Under the pieces are notes generated by a model that ran no database searches, was not told the DNA's origin, and saw only the letters and a program-made list of their open reading frames with translations. Positions 7,132 to 7,521 of a stretch of 7,521 bases of DNA are shown piece by piece (position 1 is the stretch's first letter; every line of letters begins with the position of its first letter). Position numbers and translations under genes: made by a program. This DNA is from Pseudomonadota bacterium (lineage in GTDB: Bacteria; Pseudomonadota; Gammaproteobacteria; Xanthomonadales; Xanthomonadaceae). The stretch covers positions 1 to 7,521 of the forward strand of contig JAFAFF010000032.1 of NCBI GenBank assembly GCA_023423605.1. The letters are read 5' to 3'.

Positions 7132-7190
7132 CTTCGCTCAATCGCGATCCCGTCGATGAGGAGCGCCCCTTGAGTCAAGGAGGATGCGCC

Positions 7191-7214
7191 GCATCAGCCC
7201 CGAAGGGCTGATGC
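7191..7214 (-). other. Stable C(UUCG)G hairpin containing the speE stop codon
   Basis: On the minus strand GCATCAGCCC and GGGCTGATGC form a perfect 10-bp stem closed by a TTCG tetraloop, one of the most stable RNA hairpin types. The speE TGA (7194-7196) lies in the second arm, so the structure is partly coding. No T-run follows. It may protect the mRNA 3' end, with termination left to the element at 7099-7131. Confidence 0.45.
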
Positions 7215-7521
7215 AACGAACGGCGGGGTGACCAGCACGCCGGTATGCAGCGCGGCGGTGTAGTACAGCGTATCGAAGCTCTTGGCCGCGGCATCGGCCT
7301 GGCGGAAATCGAAACCGCTCTCGCCCTTGCGCGCCAGGGTCACGCTCCACCAGCCGGTGGGATAGCACGGCTGCGGGAACGGCAGGGTCTTGAACGAGCC
7401 GAAGCCGGCCTTGCCCATCTCGGCGCGCATTTCGTTGATCAGGTCCAGCTGCATCAGCGGCGATTCGGATTGCTGCACCAGGATGCCGTCGTCCTTCAGG
7501 GCCTTGAAGCAGCTTTCGTAG
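7194..7521 (-). CDS. speE: Spermidine synthase (polyamine aminopropyltransferase), C-terminal part
   Basis: SpeE transfers the aminopropyl group of decarboxylated S-adenosylmethionine to putrescine to make spermidine in the cytosol. Only the last 108 codons are in the window; the gene enters from the right edge. The visible part begins YESCFKALKDDGILVQQSES, the end of the Rossmann-like methyltransferase fold, with the conserved QSESP motif. It continues with LPFPQPCYPTGWWSVTLARK, equivalent to the YPSGxWxF region of the family, and then FDTLYYTAALHTG, matching the usual YYxxxxH near the C terminus. The first half, with the GGG/DD cofactor and catalytic motifs, lies outside, so activity cannot be judged. 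A GTG at 7478 is internal, not the start. The stop codon sits inside a stable hairpin and the gene converges on lpxO. Confidence 0.9.
   Translation of the reverse strand, partial: YESCFKALKDDGILVQQSESPLMQLDLINEMRAEMGKAGFGSFKTLPFPQPCYPTGWWSVTLARKGESGFDFRQADAAAKSFDTLYYTAALHTGVLVTPPFVASALRG

Noticed and set aside
7168..7180. CCTTGAGTCAAGG palindrome downstream of the terminator
   Set aside because: A single 13-bp palindrome with no loop and no promoter nearby; it is in the tail between convergent genes and is likely chance.

Overview
The window reads as chromosomal DNA of a GC-rich gammaproteobacterium of the Xanthomonadaceae type (Stenotrophomonas/Pseudoxanthomonas-like). That placement is an inference from codon usage and from the set comM, ubiK, P-II gene, LPS-kinase-like gene, lpxO and speE; no rRNA or other decisive marker is present. 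Genes are densely packed on both strands. I see no mobile element, tRNA, rRNA or CRISPR array.

Layout. 45-218 (+) is a very small ORF for a glutamine/asparagine-rich, almost wholly polar protein, closed by a clear intrinsic terminator (243-271). 287-1000 (-) is a two-half VOC/glyoxalase-fold protein. It is divergent from 1150-2100 (+), a glutathionyl-hydroquinone reductase. 2244-2597 (+) is a secreted glycine-zipper protein with an Arg/His-rich tail. It converges on comM (2637-4163, -), the DNA-transformation helicase, which lies downstream of ubiK (4275-4532, -). ubiK is divergent from a P-II signal protein gene (4703-5041, +), which has no amtB after it in this window.

The right half looks like envelope modification. 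A small Kdo/RIO-type kinase (5047-5715, -) is separated by a 453-bp partly AT-rich spacer from lpxO (6169-7074, +), a membrane-anchored lipid A 2-hydroxylase. Both would act on lipid A or inner core, so the spacer is the natural place for shared control. lpxO ends in a strong bidirectional terminator (7099-7131) shared with the incoming 3' end of speE (7194-7521, -, partial), spermidine synthase.

Most of this is ordinary housekeeping sequence. I did not find a clear undescribed multi-gene system. The least explained items are the Q-rich microprotein, the kinase/lpxO spacer (with a possible ATGA-coupled small ORF), and the glycine-zipper protein with its charged tail.
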